A stretch of DNA of 25,557 bases from JADLEX01 sp964586775 (GTDB lineage: Bacteria; Lernaellota; Lernaellaia; JACKCT01): the NCBI GenBank assembly GCA_964586775.1, contig CAZPJD010000105.1:1-25557 (forward strand), in the 5' to 3' direction. The position numbers and the translations under genes are program-made. This document shows, in pieces, positions 15,539 through 24,092 of this stretch. Positions within the stretch are counted from its first letter, which is position 1, and each line of letters opens with the position of its first letter. Below the pieces are notes generated by a model. That model made no database searches, was not told where the DNA came from, and was given only the letters and a program-made list of their open reading frames with translations.

Positions 15539-15987
15539 ACGTGTACGTGGACGCCGACGGCTGCCCCGTCAAGAACGAGATCTACCGCGCGTCGGAAAAG
15601 TACGGCGCGACCGTGTACGTGGTGTGCAACCGGTACATGAACGTCCCCACCGACCCGCGCATCCGGCTCGTGGTCGTCGAGGCCGGACCCGACGTGGCGG
15701 ACGATTGGATCGCCGAGCGCGCCGCCCCCGGCGACCTCGTCGTCACGTCGGACATTCCGCTAGCCGATCGGTGCCTGAAGGCCGGCGCGCGCGTGCTCGA
15801 CGTGCGTGGCCGCGAGTTCACGCCCGATTCGATCGGCGGCCAGATGGCGACGCGAAGCCTGATGGAGCAACTGCGGATGATGGGCGAGATGGGCGGCGGG
15901 CCGCCGCCGGTCGAGAAAAAGGATCGCACGAAGTTCGTGGAAAAATTTCACCACATCATGCAGGCGCTCGTCCGCGCGCCGCGCTGA
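15535..15987 (+). CDS. YaiI/YqxD family protein (UPF0178, DUF188)
   Basis: 150 residues, the normal family length. The opening MNVYVDADGCPVKNEIYRAS gives the conserved DADGCPVK. VVEAGPDVADDWIAERA, GDLVVTSDIPLADRCL, VLDVRGREFTPDSIG and GGGPPPVEKKDR are all hallmark stretches. The fold is related to PIN-like nucleases, with clustered Asp residues (Asp6, Asp8, the aspartates at DVADDW and the TSD), so a metal-dependent nuclease activity is plausible but unproven. The start lies inside the stop of the uracil-DNA-glycosylase gene (ATGA overlap), which ties it to nucleic-acid metabolism. Confidence 0.95.
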   Translation: MNVYVDADGCPVKNEIYRASEKYGATVYVVCNRYMNVPTDPRIRLVVVEAGPDVADDWIAERAAPGDLVVTSDIPLADRCLKAGARVLDVRGREFTPDSIGGQMATRSLMEQLRMMGEMGGGPPPVEKKDRTKFVEKFHHIMQALVRAPR

Positions 15988-16393
15988 TGTGTCACGCGGC
16001 TTCCCGGTTGGCATTTCGCGCTTCGTTGCGAGCGCGGTGTTGGAACAAGCGGCGCTCGCCCGAGGCGTTGGAGGAGTTCCCGTTTGGTCGTTTCTTCCAT
16101 CTTGTCGAGGCTTCCGGCGCTCAAGCCTGAGAAAAATTTCCTTATGCCCGTAGGGAAAATCCATCCGGAAACGTTTGCGTGTCGCGAATTGCCGCCCGCC
16201 GGCGTGATTTGCGGTTTGACCCGCTTGAACGCCCGGCGTATCGTCAACGCCGAAAGCGCAATGGCAGCGAAATTTGGGATTGGGAGAGGTACCCGTTCAC
16301 GTCGCGGAGAGTGAGTGACCGCGTTGAGTCCTCGAGCGCGTGCTGCGAGTGGCGCGCTTGCCCGTTCCGCGATGAAGCAGAGGTCGAGCACGG
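15988..16393. other. 406-bp region without a convincing gene
   Basis: No frame on either strand reads like a protein. A 76-codon plus frame at 16084-16314 lacks a ribosome binding site and domain features. Short inverted repeats occur (GCGCT/AGCGC near 16018). I see no clear promoter or terminator. The composition becomes less GC-biased towards 16300, as in the following DUF1848 gene, so this may be the left flank of an acquired segment. Confidence 0.4.
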
Positions 16394-16573
16394 ATGACGT
16401 ACGAGGAAGTCCTGAATCACGCGAAAGCGTCAGAGACGCCCGACCTGATCCTTCTCGTCGCCGACAGCACTGCCGCTCAGAGGCCGGTCGTCGCATGGAG
16501 GACCGTTGAGATCCAGCCACCAGGTCCGCAAGAGGAATTTTCGTCGTCGGATCCTGCAGGTCGGCGTCTCTGA
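16394..16573 (+). CDS. 59-residue ORF coupled to the DUF1848 gene
   Basis: ATG at 16394 to TGA at 16573. The protein starts MTYEEVLNHAKASETPDLIL, continues LVADSTAAQRPVVAWRTVEI and ends GRRL. An in-frame stop at 16373 bars a longer version. GAGG lies about ten bases upstream. Its stop codon overlaps the GAAGGG ribosome binding site of the next gene, which starts 10 bp later, a typical coupling layout. The first 40 residues look like a small alpha/beta protein; the Pro/Ser/Glu-rich tail looks unstructured. No family is recognised. Coding is plausible, not proven. Confidence 0.45.
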   Translation: MTYEEVLNHAKASETPDLILLVADSTAAQRPVVAWRTVEIQPPGPQEEFSSSDPAGRRL

Positions 16574-16583
16574 AGGGCGTGTC

Positions 16584-17462
16584 ATGATCATCTCCGCGAG
16601 TTTTAGAACGGACATACCGGCTTTTTACGGAGAGTGGTTTCGAAATCGGCTGGATGCAGGGTACTGCCTTGTCCGAAACCCGTACGACGGTAAAGCCTTC
16701 CGGGTGGACCTGCGTCGACATTTGGTGGATGGTTTTATTTTTTGGACGAAAAACTTGGAACCGTTCCTGCCATCCCTTGCCATTCTTCGGGAAAGGACGT
16801 ACCCATTTGTCGTCCTTTATTCGATTACAGGCTATCCGCGTGAGTTGGAAGTGTCGGTCGTATCGACTGAGCGATCGATTGAGCATATGCATTTGCTTGC
16901 CAGGTTGTATGGCCCGAAGGTGCCGGTTTGGCGGTATGACCCAATTGTTGTCACTTCTCTGACCGACTTCGATTGGCATCTGAGCAACTTTGAGCATCTG
17001 TGTGGAAAGTTGTCTGGCGCCACGGAGGATGTTGTCATTTCGTTTGTTGAGGAATACCAGAAGACCGAACGAAACATGAGCGAAGCCGCGCGGAGATATC
17101 GCTTTTCGAGAGAGACCCCATCGGATGACATGAAGCGGGAGTTTGTCAGGGAACTCAACGGAATCGCGACGTCGCACGGTCTTCGCATGAGTCTATGCGC
17201 GCAGCGGACCTATTTGACCGAAGGTATCGCGGACGCCCGGTGCATAGACGGGGATCGTCTCAGCCAAGTGAGTGGGTTGCCAGTGAAGACGCGCACTCCG
17301 GGTCATCGTGGGAAGCAGTGCGCCTGCCATGAGTCACGAGACATCGGCAGTTACGATACTTGCCCGCATGGGTGCGTCTATTGTTACGCCGTGCAAAACC
17401 GAGACCTCGCAAAGGATCGTTTTCGAAATCACGATCCAAACTCGGAATTTCTTTTCCGGTAA
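16584..17462 (+). CDS. DUF1848 protein with C-terminal radical-SAM-like cysteine cluster
   Basis: 292 residues from the ATG at 16584 (GAAGGG seven bases upstream). The start MIISASFRTDIPAFYGEWF, then GYCLVRNPY, DGFIFWTKNLEPFLPSL, VPVWRYDPIVV and ISFVEEYQKT are the DUF1848 pattern. The C-terminus holds C246-A-C248 and C260-PHG-C264-VY-C267-YA within RDIGSYDTCPHGCVYCYA. CX3CX2C is the radical SAM cluster motif, but here it is at the C-terminus instead of the N-terminus, as noted for this family. The expected cofactor is [4Fe-4S]; the substrate is unknown. Many codons end in T or A (TTT, GTT, CGG mixed with AGA), unlike the flanking genes, which suggests transfer. It ends 47 bp from the convergent esterase gene. 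Confidence 0.9.
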   Translation: MIISASFRTDIPAFYGEWFRNRLDAGYCLVRNPYDGKAFRVDLRRHLVDGFIFWTKNLEPFLPSLAILRERTYPFVVLYSITGYPRELEVSVVSTERSIEHMHLLARLYGPKVPVWRYDPIVVTSLTDFDWHLSNFEHLCGKLSGATEDVVISFVEEYQKTERNMSEAARRYRFSRETPSDDMKREFVRELNGIATSHGLRMSLCAQRTYLTEGIADARCIDGDRLSQVSGLPVKTRTPGHRGKQCACHESRDIGSYDTCPHGCVYCYAVQNRDLAKDRFRNHDPNSEFLFR

Positions 17463-17509
17463 ATCGAATAATCGGTATTTCTGAACACCATAGCTATAAG
17501 GAAATAACG

Positions 17510-18252
17510 TCACTCGTCCATGATGAAGAGCAGACCCATCTCCTGCGCGAGCCACTTCGCGCCCTGCTCGACGTGGCCGTAGAGCGATGTGTGGTCCGCG
17601 CCTTTGACGACTTCGACATCCGCCTGTCCGCCGAGCTCGTGAATGCGGTCGTGCAGACGCGTCGCCTTTTTCGGATCGAAGGCGACATCGCGCTCGCCCG
17701 CGAGCAACAGGTAGTGCGTAAAGCCGGGATCGACGGACTCGGACATGCCGACGCCGCCGCCGATCGCCGCGCACGCCGCGAATCGCCCCGGGTTCTTCAT
17801 CGCCATGTGCATCGCCATCGACGCCCCGGCGCTGTAGCCCGCGATCGCCGACTGCGCGCCGATGGTTTTGTTTTCGCGGCTCACCTTGTCGAGCAGCGTG
17901 TGCAGGAAGGCGTCGTCGGTCCCCGCCTCCCAGGTGCTGACGGTCTTGCCGTTACGTTCCTTGGGCGGGGCTTGCGGCGCGAGGATGTACGCGCGGTTCA
18001 TCTCGCGCTGCACGCTCCAGAGCTGCGCCATCGAGCGCGCGTCGCCGTCGTAACCGTGCAGCACCAGCAGCACCGGCGCGGCACGGCTCGTGTCCTTCGG
18101 CTTCACGAGCACGTAGGACCAGTCGGCGCGTCCCGACATCGTTTGCAGGACCGGCAGATCGCTTTCGACCGGCGCGATGATCGCGCACGCGGCGACGCCG
18201 AATGCCAAGGACACGAACGCGCACAAAAAAATCGCGGCGTATTTCGCTCGCG

Positions 18253-18256
<4 letters not shown>
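17510..18256 (-). CDS. alpha/beta-hydrolase lipoprotein (esterase/PHB-depolymerase-like)
   Basis: 248 residues. The signal peptide ends in the lipobox VAAC (Cys24), so it is a lipoprotein of the periplasmic side. VLLVLHGYDGDA (62-73) is the oxyanion-hole region. The nucleophile elbow is GYSAG with Ser142, Asp190 lies in LLAGERDVAF, and His222 in KGADHTSLYG, completing the triad. PVLLVLHGYDGDARSMAQLW and NPGRFAACAAIGG match the esterase/phospholipase-carboxylesterase branch. The substrate is unknown. Its ATG overlaps the TGA of mutY by 4 bp, so it is the last gene of the pdxJ operon, an odd partner for cytoplasmic housekeeping genes. There is no obvious terminator before the convergent DUF1848 gene. 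Confidence 0.87.
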
Positions 18257-19344
<1,088 letters not shown>

Positions 19345-19354
19345 TTGGTGCGCG

Positions 19355-20581
19355 TCAGCCGCCGTTCGGCTGGTCGAGGCGAAACGCCCGGTGCAGCACG
19401 CGCACGGCCTCGTCGGCGTCGTTCTGATTGATGACGCACGTGACCTTGATCTCGCTCGTGGACACCATCTGGATGTTGATGCCCGCGCCCGAGAGCGACT
19501 GGAACATGGCCGACGCGATGCCGGAGTGCGTGCGCATGCCGAGACCGACGATGGAGATCTTCGCGATCTCGGGATCGGAATCCACCGCGAGCGCGCCCAG
19601 ATCCCCCGCGACCTTTTGGCAGATCGCGAGCGCCTGCTTCGCGTCGGCGCGCGGCACGGTGAACGTGAGGTCGGTGAAGCCGTCGGTGCTGGCGTTCTGA
19701 ATGATGAGGTCCACGTTGATGCCCGCGTCGGAGATGGGCGAGAAGATCGCCGCCGCCACGCCGGGCCGGTCGGGCACGCCGATCAGGCGCACCTTCGTCG
19801 CATTCTTTTCGCACGTGATCCCGCGGACGACGACTCGTTCCATCACTTCCTCCGACGGCACGATCATGGTGCCCGGATGATCGTTGAAGCTGCTGCGCAC
19901 GCACGTCTTGACCTTGTACTTCGACGCGAAGAGCACGCTGCGGTGGTGCAGCACCTTCGCGCCCAGCGACGCCATCTCGAGCATCTCCTCGTCGCTGATC
20001 TCGTCGAGCTTGCGCGCCTCGGGGCAGATGTTGGGATCGGTGGTGTAAACGCCGTCCACGTCGGTGAGGATCTCGCACAGGTCGGCCTTGATCGCCGCGG
20101 CGATCGCCACCGCCGTGGTGTCCGACCCGCCGCGCCCCAGCGTCGTCAGGTTTCCTTTTTCGTCGATGCCCTGAAAACCCGCCACCACCGCGATGCAGCC
20201 GTCGTCGAGCGCCCGCGTGAGTTCCGACGTGTCGATGTCCAGGATCTTCGCGTTCGAAAACATCGAATCGGTCGTGATGCGGATCTGATGCCCGAGAAAA
20301 CTGCGCGAACGCGGCCCGAGCTTTTCGATCGCCATCGCCAGCAGCGCCACGCTCACCTGCTCGCCCGTGTTGAGCAGCACGTCGAGCTCGCGGCGCGGCG
20401 GCGGATCGACGATCGCCTTTGCGAGTCCGATCAGCCGGTCCGTCTCGCCCGACATCGCCGAGACCGTCACCACCACCCGGTTGCCCCGGTTGTAGAGATC
20501 GACCACGCGCCGGGCCACGTTGCCGATGCGCTCCAGCGTGCCGACGCTGGTGCCGCCGTATTTCTGAACGATGAGCGCCAT
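19355..20581 (-). CDS. lysC: aspartate kinase
   Basis: 408 residues, the size of monofunctional lysine-sensitive enzymes. It opens MALIVQKYGGTSVGTLERIG with the KYGGTS nucleotide/aspartate motif. VVTVSAMSGETDRLI, LLNTGEQVSVALLAMAI, GRGGSDTTAVAIAAAI and DVDGVYTTDPNICPEARKL complete the amino-acid kinase domain. Two ACT domains follow (about 265-335, GVPDRPGVAAAIFSPISDAG; about 345-402, VGLGMRTHSGIASAMFQSL), the usual site for lysine/threonine feedback. It makes aspartyl phosphate, the entry to Lys, Met, Thr and diaminopimelate synthesis. The last of these links it to the envelope genes of the window. It starts 6 bp after tsaE and precedes mutY by 10 bp. The start ATG is firm because the conserved N-terminus begins directly. 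Confidence 0.97.
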   Translation of the reverse strand: MALIVQKYGGTSVGTLERIGNVARRVVDLYNRGNRVVVTVSAMSGETDRLIGLAKAIVDPPPRRELDVLLNTGEQVSVALLAMAIEKLGPRSRSFLGHQIRITTDSMFSNAKILDIDTSELTRALDDGCIAVVAGFQGIDEKGNLTTLGRGGSDTTAVAIAAAIKADLCEILTDVDGVYTTDPNICPEARKLDEISDEEMLEMASLGAKVLHHRSVLFASKYKVKTCVRSSFNDHPGTMIVPSEEVMERVVVRGITCEKNATKVRLIGVPDRPGVAAAIFSPISDAGINVDLIIQNASTDGFTDLTFTVPRADAKQALAICQKVAGDLGALAVDSDPEIAKISIVGLGMRTHSGIASAMFQSLSGAGINIQMVSTSEIKVTCVINQNDADEAVRVLHRAFRLDQPNGG

Positions 20582-20587
20582 TCCCGT

Positions 20588-21085
20588 TTATCCGTTCCTT
20601 TCGGGTCCAATGCCCGCGAGCAGTTTCTCGATCTCGTCCTCGCGCGCGGCGTCCGCGGCGATGCGCAACTCGCGCGCATCGCCCGCGCCGATCGCGAAGT
20701 CCACGCGGATCGCGCCCGCCGGCATCACGTCGGCGAAGCGATCCGCCCACTCGACCGCGCACACCCCGGCGTCCGGTCCGCGCGCGTCGAGGTATTCCTC
20801 GACGCCCACTGTTTCCAGGTCCGCGTGCGTGCGCATTCGATACAGGTCCATGTGGTGCAAGGTCAAGCGTCCCGCGTGTTCGGCGATCATGGTAAAGGTC
20901 GGGCTCGCCACCTCGTCGGGATCGATGCCGAGTCCCATTGCGAGGCCCTGCACAAACCGCGTCTTGCCCGCGCCCAGTTCGCCCGCGAGCGCGTAGACAT
21001 CGCCCGCACGCGCCGATGCGCCGAGTCGCCGGCCGATCTCGCGCGTCATGTCTTCGGAGGTCGAGCGCACGCGCACGGGGCTCAT
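20588..21085 (-). CDS. tsaE: tRNA t6A biosynthesis ATPase TsaE
   Basis: 165 residues. Walker A is ALAGELGAGKTRFVQGLA (about 32-49). ASPTFTMIAEH, LTLHHMDLYRMRTHADLE and GVCAVEWADRFADVMP are the family's conserved stretches, including the DLYR and EW motifs. TsaE acts with TsaB and TsaD to attach threonylcarbamoyl to A37 of ANN-reading tRNAs in the cytoplasm. The other partners are not in the window. The start codon overlaps the nnrD stop by 4 bp (ATGA). The nnrD-tsaE order is common across bacteria, which supports both calls. Confidence 0.95.
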   Translation of the reverse strand: MSPVRVRSTSEDMTREIGRRLGASARAGDVYALAGELGAGKTRFVQGLAMGLGIDPDEVASPTFTMIAEHAGRLTLHHMDLYRMRTHADLETVGVEEYLDARGPDAGVCAVEWADRFADVMPAGAIRVDFAIGAGDARELRIAADAAREDEIEKLLAGIGPERNG

Positions 21086-22710
21086 GAGGACTTGCCGTCG
21101 TCCTTGCCCGATGTCGGCGGCGCGACTTTGGCGTCGTCGTCCTCGCCCTGCTCGTCGTGCAGGTTTTCGAGTTCGATCGTCGCCTCGGGCAGCGCCATCA
21201 GGATGTCGCTCGCGATCATCCCGCGCTCGCCTACGTGCTCGTAGGCGATGTCGCCCGCCAGCCCGTGCAGATAAACGCCGACGAGCGTGCAGTCGCGCAC
21301 GTTTTTGTGCTGCGCGATGAGCCCGGCGATCACGCCCGTGAGCACGTCGCCCGATCCCGCCGTCGCCATGCCGGGGTTGCCGGTCACGTTGATCCACGTG
21401 TCGCCGCTCGGCGTGGCCACCACGCTGCGCGCGCCCTTGAGCACCACGGTCACGCCGTGCTTTTGCGCGAAACCCGCCGCGACGCCAAGGCGATCGCTCA
21501 CCACGGCGGCGGTTTCGCGGCCGACGAGCCGCGCCATCTCGCCCGGGTGCGGCGTGATGACGACGTCGGTCGGGCAGCGCTTGAGCACGCTCGTATCGGC
21601 GGCGATGTTGTTGAGCGCGTCGGCGTCGATGACCACCGGCACCGTCAGCTTGGGCAGGAGCTTGGCGATGAACCGCGCGGCCTCGGGCGACTGGCCCATG
21701 CCGGGGCCGAGCGCCAGCACGTTTTTGCCGGGGAGCAGCGCGAGCACACGCTCCACCGCCTCGTCGGTCACCGTGCCCGACGCGCCCTGCGCCAGCGCGT
21801 AGGTCATCACCTCCAACAGCTTCGCCTCCATCGCCAGCGCCAGATCGCCCGGCACCGCCAGCGACGCGAGCCCCGCCCCCGTGCGCAGCGCGGCGAGCGC
21901 CGTCATCGCGGGCGCGCCGGTCAGCCCCGGGCTTCCGCCCACCACCAGCACGTGGCCGAAGCTGCCCTTGTGCGCGTCGTCCGCGCGCGGCGCGAACATC
22001 GGCAGGAACGAGTAGGGCTCCAGCACGTTCGCCGTCAGGCCGAAGTCGTGCGGCGCGTAGCCGGGCAGCGAGATGTCGATGAGGATCACCTCGCCGCAGT
22101 GCAGATAGCCGGGGTGCGTGTATTGCCCGATCTTGGCGATGCCGAAGGTGCAGGTGATTTCGGCGAAAACCGCCGCGCCCAGAATGCGCCCGCCGTCCGA
22201 ATCGAGCCCCGAGGGCATGTCCACCGCGACGACCTTGGCGCCCGACGCGTTGATCGCCTCGATCGCGCGCCGGTGCGCGCCGGCCACCTCGCGGTCGAGC
22301 CCGGTGCCGAAGATCGCGTCCACCACCACGCCCGCGCCGTCGATCTCGGCGTCCAGCAGCTCGGCGTCGTCTGCGTTCACCACCTCGGTGACCGGCACGT
22401 CGAGCTTTTCCAGAATCTCGTAGTTCGTCTTCGCGTCGCCCTTGATCTGCGCGCCGCGCCCGAGCACGAAGACCTCGACGGGAAAACCGTTGTTCCACAG
22501 ATGCCGCGCGATGACGAAGCCGTCGCCGCCGTTGTTCCCCGTTCCGCACACCACGCACACGCCCGCGTCGGCCTCGGTCTCGAAGCGCTCCATCACCACG
22601 CGCGCGCACCCGGCCCCGGCGTTTTCCATCAGCACGATGCCGGGAATGCCGACTTCCTCGATGGCGTGGCGATCGATCTCGCGCATCTGGCTCGCGGTCG
22701 CGAGTTTCAC
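21082..22710 (-). CDS. nnrD: bifunctional NAD(P)H-hydrate epimerase/dehydratase
   Basis: 542 residues, full length for the fused enzyme. The N-terminal YjeF epimerase domain (about 1-215) shows GIPGIVLMENAGAGCARVV and VVCGTGNNGGDGFVIARHL. The C-terminal ribokinase-like dehydratase (about 225-510) shows GSFGHVLVVGGSPGLTGAPA, LGPGMGQSPEAARF, ITPHPGEMARLVG and GNPGMATAGSGDVLTGVIAG, holding the ADP/NADHX site and catalytic Asp. It repairs damaged NADHX and NADPHX in an ATP- or ADP-dependent way. The GTG start at 22710 overlaps the acpS stop (GTGA). The C-terminal 35 residues are acidic and Lys-rich (EQGEDDDAKVAPP, GKDDGKSS), unusual but probably a disordered tail. Confidence 0.95.
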   Translation of the reverse strand: MKLATASQMREIDRHAIEEVGIPGIVLMENAGAGCARVVMERFETEADAGVCVVCGTGNNGGDGFVIARHLWNNGFPVEVFVLGRGAQIKGDAKTNYEILEKLDVPVTEVVNADDAELLDAEIDGAGVVVDAIFGTGLDREVAGAHRRAIEAINASGAKVVAVDMPSGLDSDGGRILGAAVFAEITCTFGIAKIGQYTHPGYLHCGEVILIDISLPGYAPHDFGLTANVLEPYSFLPMFAPRADDAHKGSFGHVLVVGGSPGLTGAPAMTALAALRTGAGLASLAVPGDLALAMEAKLLEVMTYALAQGASGTVTDEAVERVLALLPGKNVLALGPGMGQSPEAARFIAKLLPKLTVPVVIDADALNNIAADTSVLKRCPTDVVITPHPGEMARLVGRETAAVVSDRLGVAAGFAQKHGVTVVLKGARSVVATPSGDTWINVTGNPGMATAGSGDVLTGVIAGLIAQHKNVRDCTLVGVYLHGLAGDIAYEHVGERGMIASDILMALPEATIELENLHDEQGEDDDAKVAPPTSGKDDGKSS

Positions 22711-23081
22711 CCGTTCACTCCGTCATCATGTTCCGCGACGACCAGCGCCGTCGCCATTCCCGCCGTCACGCACACATCCGCGTGCCATGCCGTCACGCCG
22801 CGCGCATCGGCGAATTGCTTCGCCCGGCCGCCGAGTTCCACGCGCCACCGCGCACCCTCGCAAACCGCGCGCACGTCGCGAAGCGGCCACGCGAAGAGCC
22901 CGTGACCCAGCGCCTTGGCCGTCGCCTCTTTCAGCGCGAAGGCGCACGCGGCGTCGGTCACCGATTCCGCGCATTCGCTCCCGTGCAGCACGCGCGCGGC
23001 GAAGCGTTCTCGCCGGTCCGCCCAGATCGCCTCGACGCGCCGGATGTCGACCAGATCGATCCCCGCGCCGACGATGCTCAA
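22707..23081 (-). CDS. acpS: holo-[acyl-carrier-protein] synthase
   Basis: 124 residues, the usual size. The TTG start at 23081 overlaps the pdxJ TGA (TTGA) and places the conserved strand at once: SIVGAGIDLVDIRRVEAI with Mg-binding Asp9. CAFALKEATAKALGHGL carries Glu52, the second metal ligand, and the Lys of the KEA motif. WHADVCVTAGMATALVVAE matches the family's last strands. The enzyme moves 4'-phosphopantetheine from CoA to ACP, activating fatty-acid synthesis. The pdxJ-acpS-nnrD order is a well-known bacterial arrangement. An ATG alternative is not available near the conserved start, so the rare TTG is very likely the true start. Confidence 0.94.
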   Translation of the reverse strand: MSIVGAGIDLVDIRRVEAIWADRRERFAARVLHGSECAESVTDAACAFALKEATAKALGHGLFAWPLRDVRAVCEGARWRVELGGRAKQFADARGVTAWHADVCVTAGMATALVVAEHDDGVNG

Positions 23082-23809
23082 GCGAGCGCCTCGCCCAAAC
23101 GGATCGCTTCGATCATCTCGCGCACCGCGCGCTCCATGCCCACCAGCACCGCCCGCGCGACGATCGCGTGGCCGATGTTGAGTTCCTTCACCGCGGGGAT
23201 CGCCGCGATGGGGCCGACGTTGCGGTAGTCCAGCGCGTGCCCGGCGGCCACCGTCATGCGCAGCTTGTCGGCCAGGCGGATGGCGTCGAGCGCGTTGTTG
23301 TATTCGCGTTTGCGCGTCGCCGCGTCGGGCGCGTCGCAGTAGCGCGTGGTGTTGATCTCGATCATCCGCACGCCCACCTCGTGCGCGGCCTTGATCTGGT
23401 CCAGATCGGGATCGATGAACACGCTCACGCGGATGTCGCGCTCGCCCAGCAGACGCAGCGCCCCGGCGATGGCGTCGCGGTGGTGCGTGACCGACAGGCC
23501 GCCCTCGGTGGTCTTTTCCTCGGGGCGCTCGGGCACCAGCGTCACCATCTGCGGACCGATCTCCAGGGCGATGCCCAGCATCTCCTCCGCGGTGCACATC
23601 TCGATGTTGAGCCGCGTTTTCACGGTCTGCGACAGCAGGCGCAGGTCGCGCTCGCGGATGTGCCGCCGGTCCATGCGGATGTGGCAGGTGATGCCATCCG
23701 CGCCGGCGAGCTCCGCCAGCACGGCCGCGGCCACCGGGTCCGGGCTTTTGACGCCGCGCGCCTCGCGCACCGTGGCCACGTGGTCGATGTTCACATTGAG
23801 TTCGGTCAT
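23078..23809 (-). CDS. pdxJ: pyridoxine 5'-phosphate synthase
   Basis: 243 residues from the ATG at 23809, chosen because MTELNVNIDHVATVREARG is the conserved N-terminus; the frame is open upstream but Arg/Ala-rich. GADGITCHIRMDRRHI, LNIEMCTAEEMLGIAL, TLVPERPEEKTTEGGLSV, MIEINTTRYC, VAAGHALDYRNVGPI and ELNIGHAIVARAVLVGM follow the TIM-barrel family throughout, with the catalytic His and Glu present. One change: the strongly conserved HLREDRRHI reads HIRMDRRHI (Glu to Met). It condenses 1-deoxyxylulose-5-phosphate with aminoacetone phosphate to give pyridoxine phosphate. It is the first gene of the seven-gene operon, with a candidate promoter about 75 bp upstream. Confidence 0.95.
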   Translation of the reverse strand: MTELNVNIDHVATVREARGVKSPDPVAAAVLAELAGADGITCHIRMDRRHIRERDLRLLSQTVKTRLNIEMCTAEEMLGIALEIGPQMVTLVPERPEEKTTEGGLSVTHHRDAIAGALRLLGERDIRVSVFIDPDLDQIKAAHEVGVRMIEINTTRYCDAPDAATRKREYNNALDAIRLADKLRMTVAAGHALDYRNVGPIAAIPAVKELNIGHAIVARAVLVGMERAVREMIEAIRLGEALA

Positions 23810-23884
23810 GAAAACGCCCCCGACTGTTGCCCGCGCTCGTCGCGACGCGCGACGCCGCCCGGCCCGCCCCCGAAAAGCGGCGAC

Positions 23885-23914
23885 AATCTGGCGCGCAAGA
23901 GCGGAGGCTGTCAA
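23885..23914 (-). promoter_or_regulatory. candidate sigma-70 promoter of the pdxJ operon
   Basis: On the minus strand a perfect TTGACA (23914-23909) is followed after 18 bp by CAGATT (23890-23885), a weak -10. The leader to the pdxJ ATG would be about 70 nt. The perfect -35 and the position at the head of the operon are the support; the -10 is poor. Confidence 0.4.
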
Positions 23915-23969
23915 GTTTCAGCGGGGTGGTGGAGGAAGGCGCAAGCGCCCGCCGCGACGCGATTCTCGC

Positions 23970-24092
23970 GCTGTCATTTCGACTGGAGCGAAGCGCCATC
24001 GCCTTGGCGCTGTCATTTCGACCGGAGCGAAGCGCCCTCGCCCGGACGCTGTCATTTCGACCGGAGCGAAGCGGAGTGGAGAAATCCCTTTC
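23970..24092 (+). repeat. three direct repeats at exact 39-bp pitch (dispersed palindromic repeat type)
   Basis: Units begin at 23970, 24009 and 24048. The shared 26-nt core is GCTGTCATTTCGAC(T/C)GG followed by AGCGAAGCG; units two and three are identical over it and unit one has one change. Units one and two end in GCGCC and pair with GGCGC or GACGC to form small hairpins. Unit three continues into GGAGTGGAGAAATCC. This motif is a common intergenic repeat in environmental bacteria (recalled, not searched). Confidence 0.75.

Noticed and set aside
15948..17177. 409-codon minus frame opposite the DUF1848 gene
   Set aside because: It runs antisense to the well-supported DUF1848 gene and the intergenic region, with no ribosome binding site or domain.
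20588..22609. 673-codon minus frame ending with TsaE
   Set aside because: Only the last 166 codons (from 21085) are protein-like; the rest is an out-of-frame reading of nnrD.
23970..24092. CRISPR array
   Set aside because: Only three units, 13 bp between cores, similar inter-core sequence and no cas genes; it is a tandem intergenic repeat.
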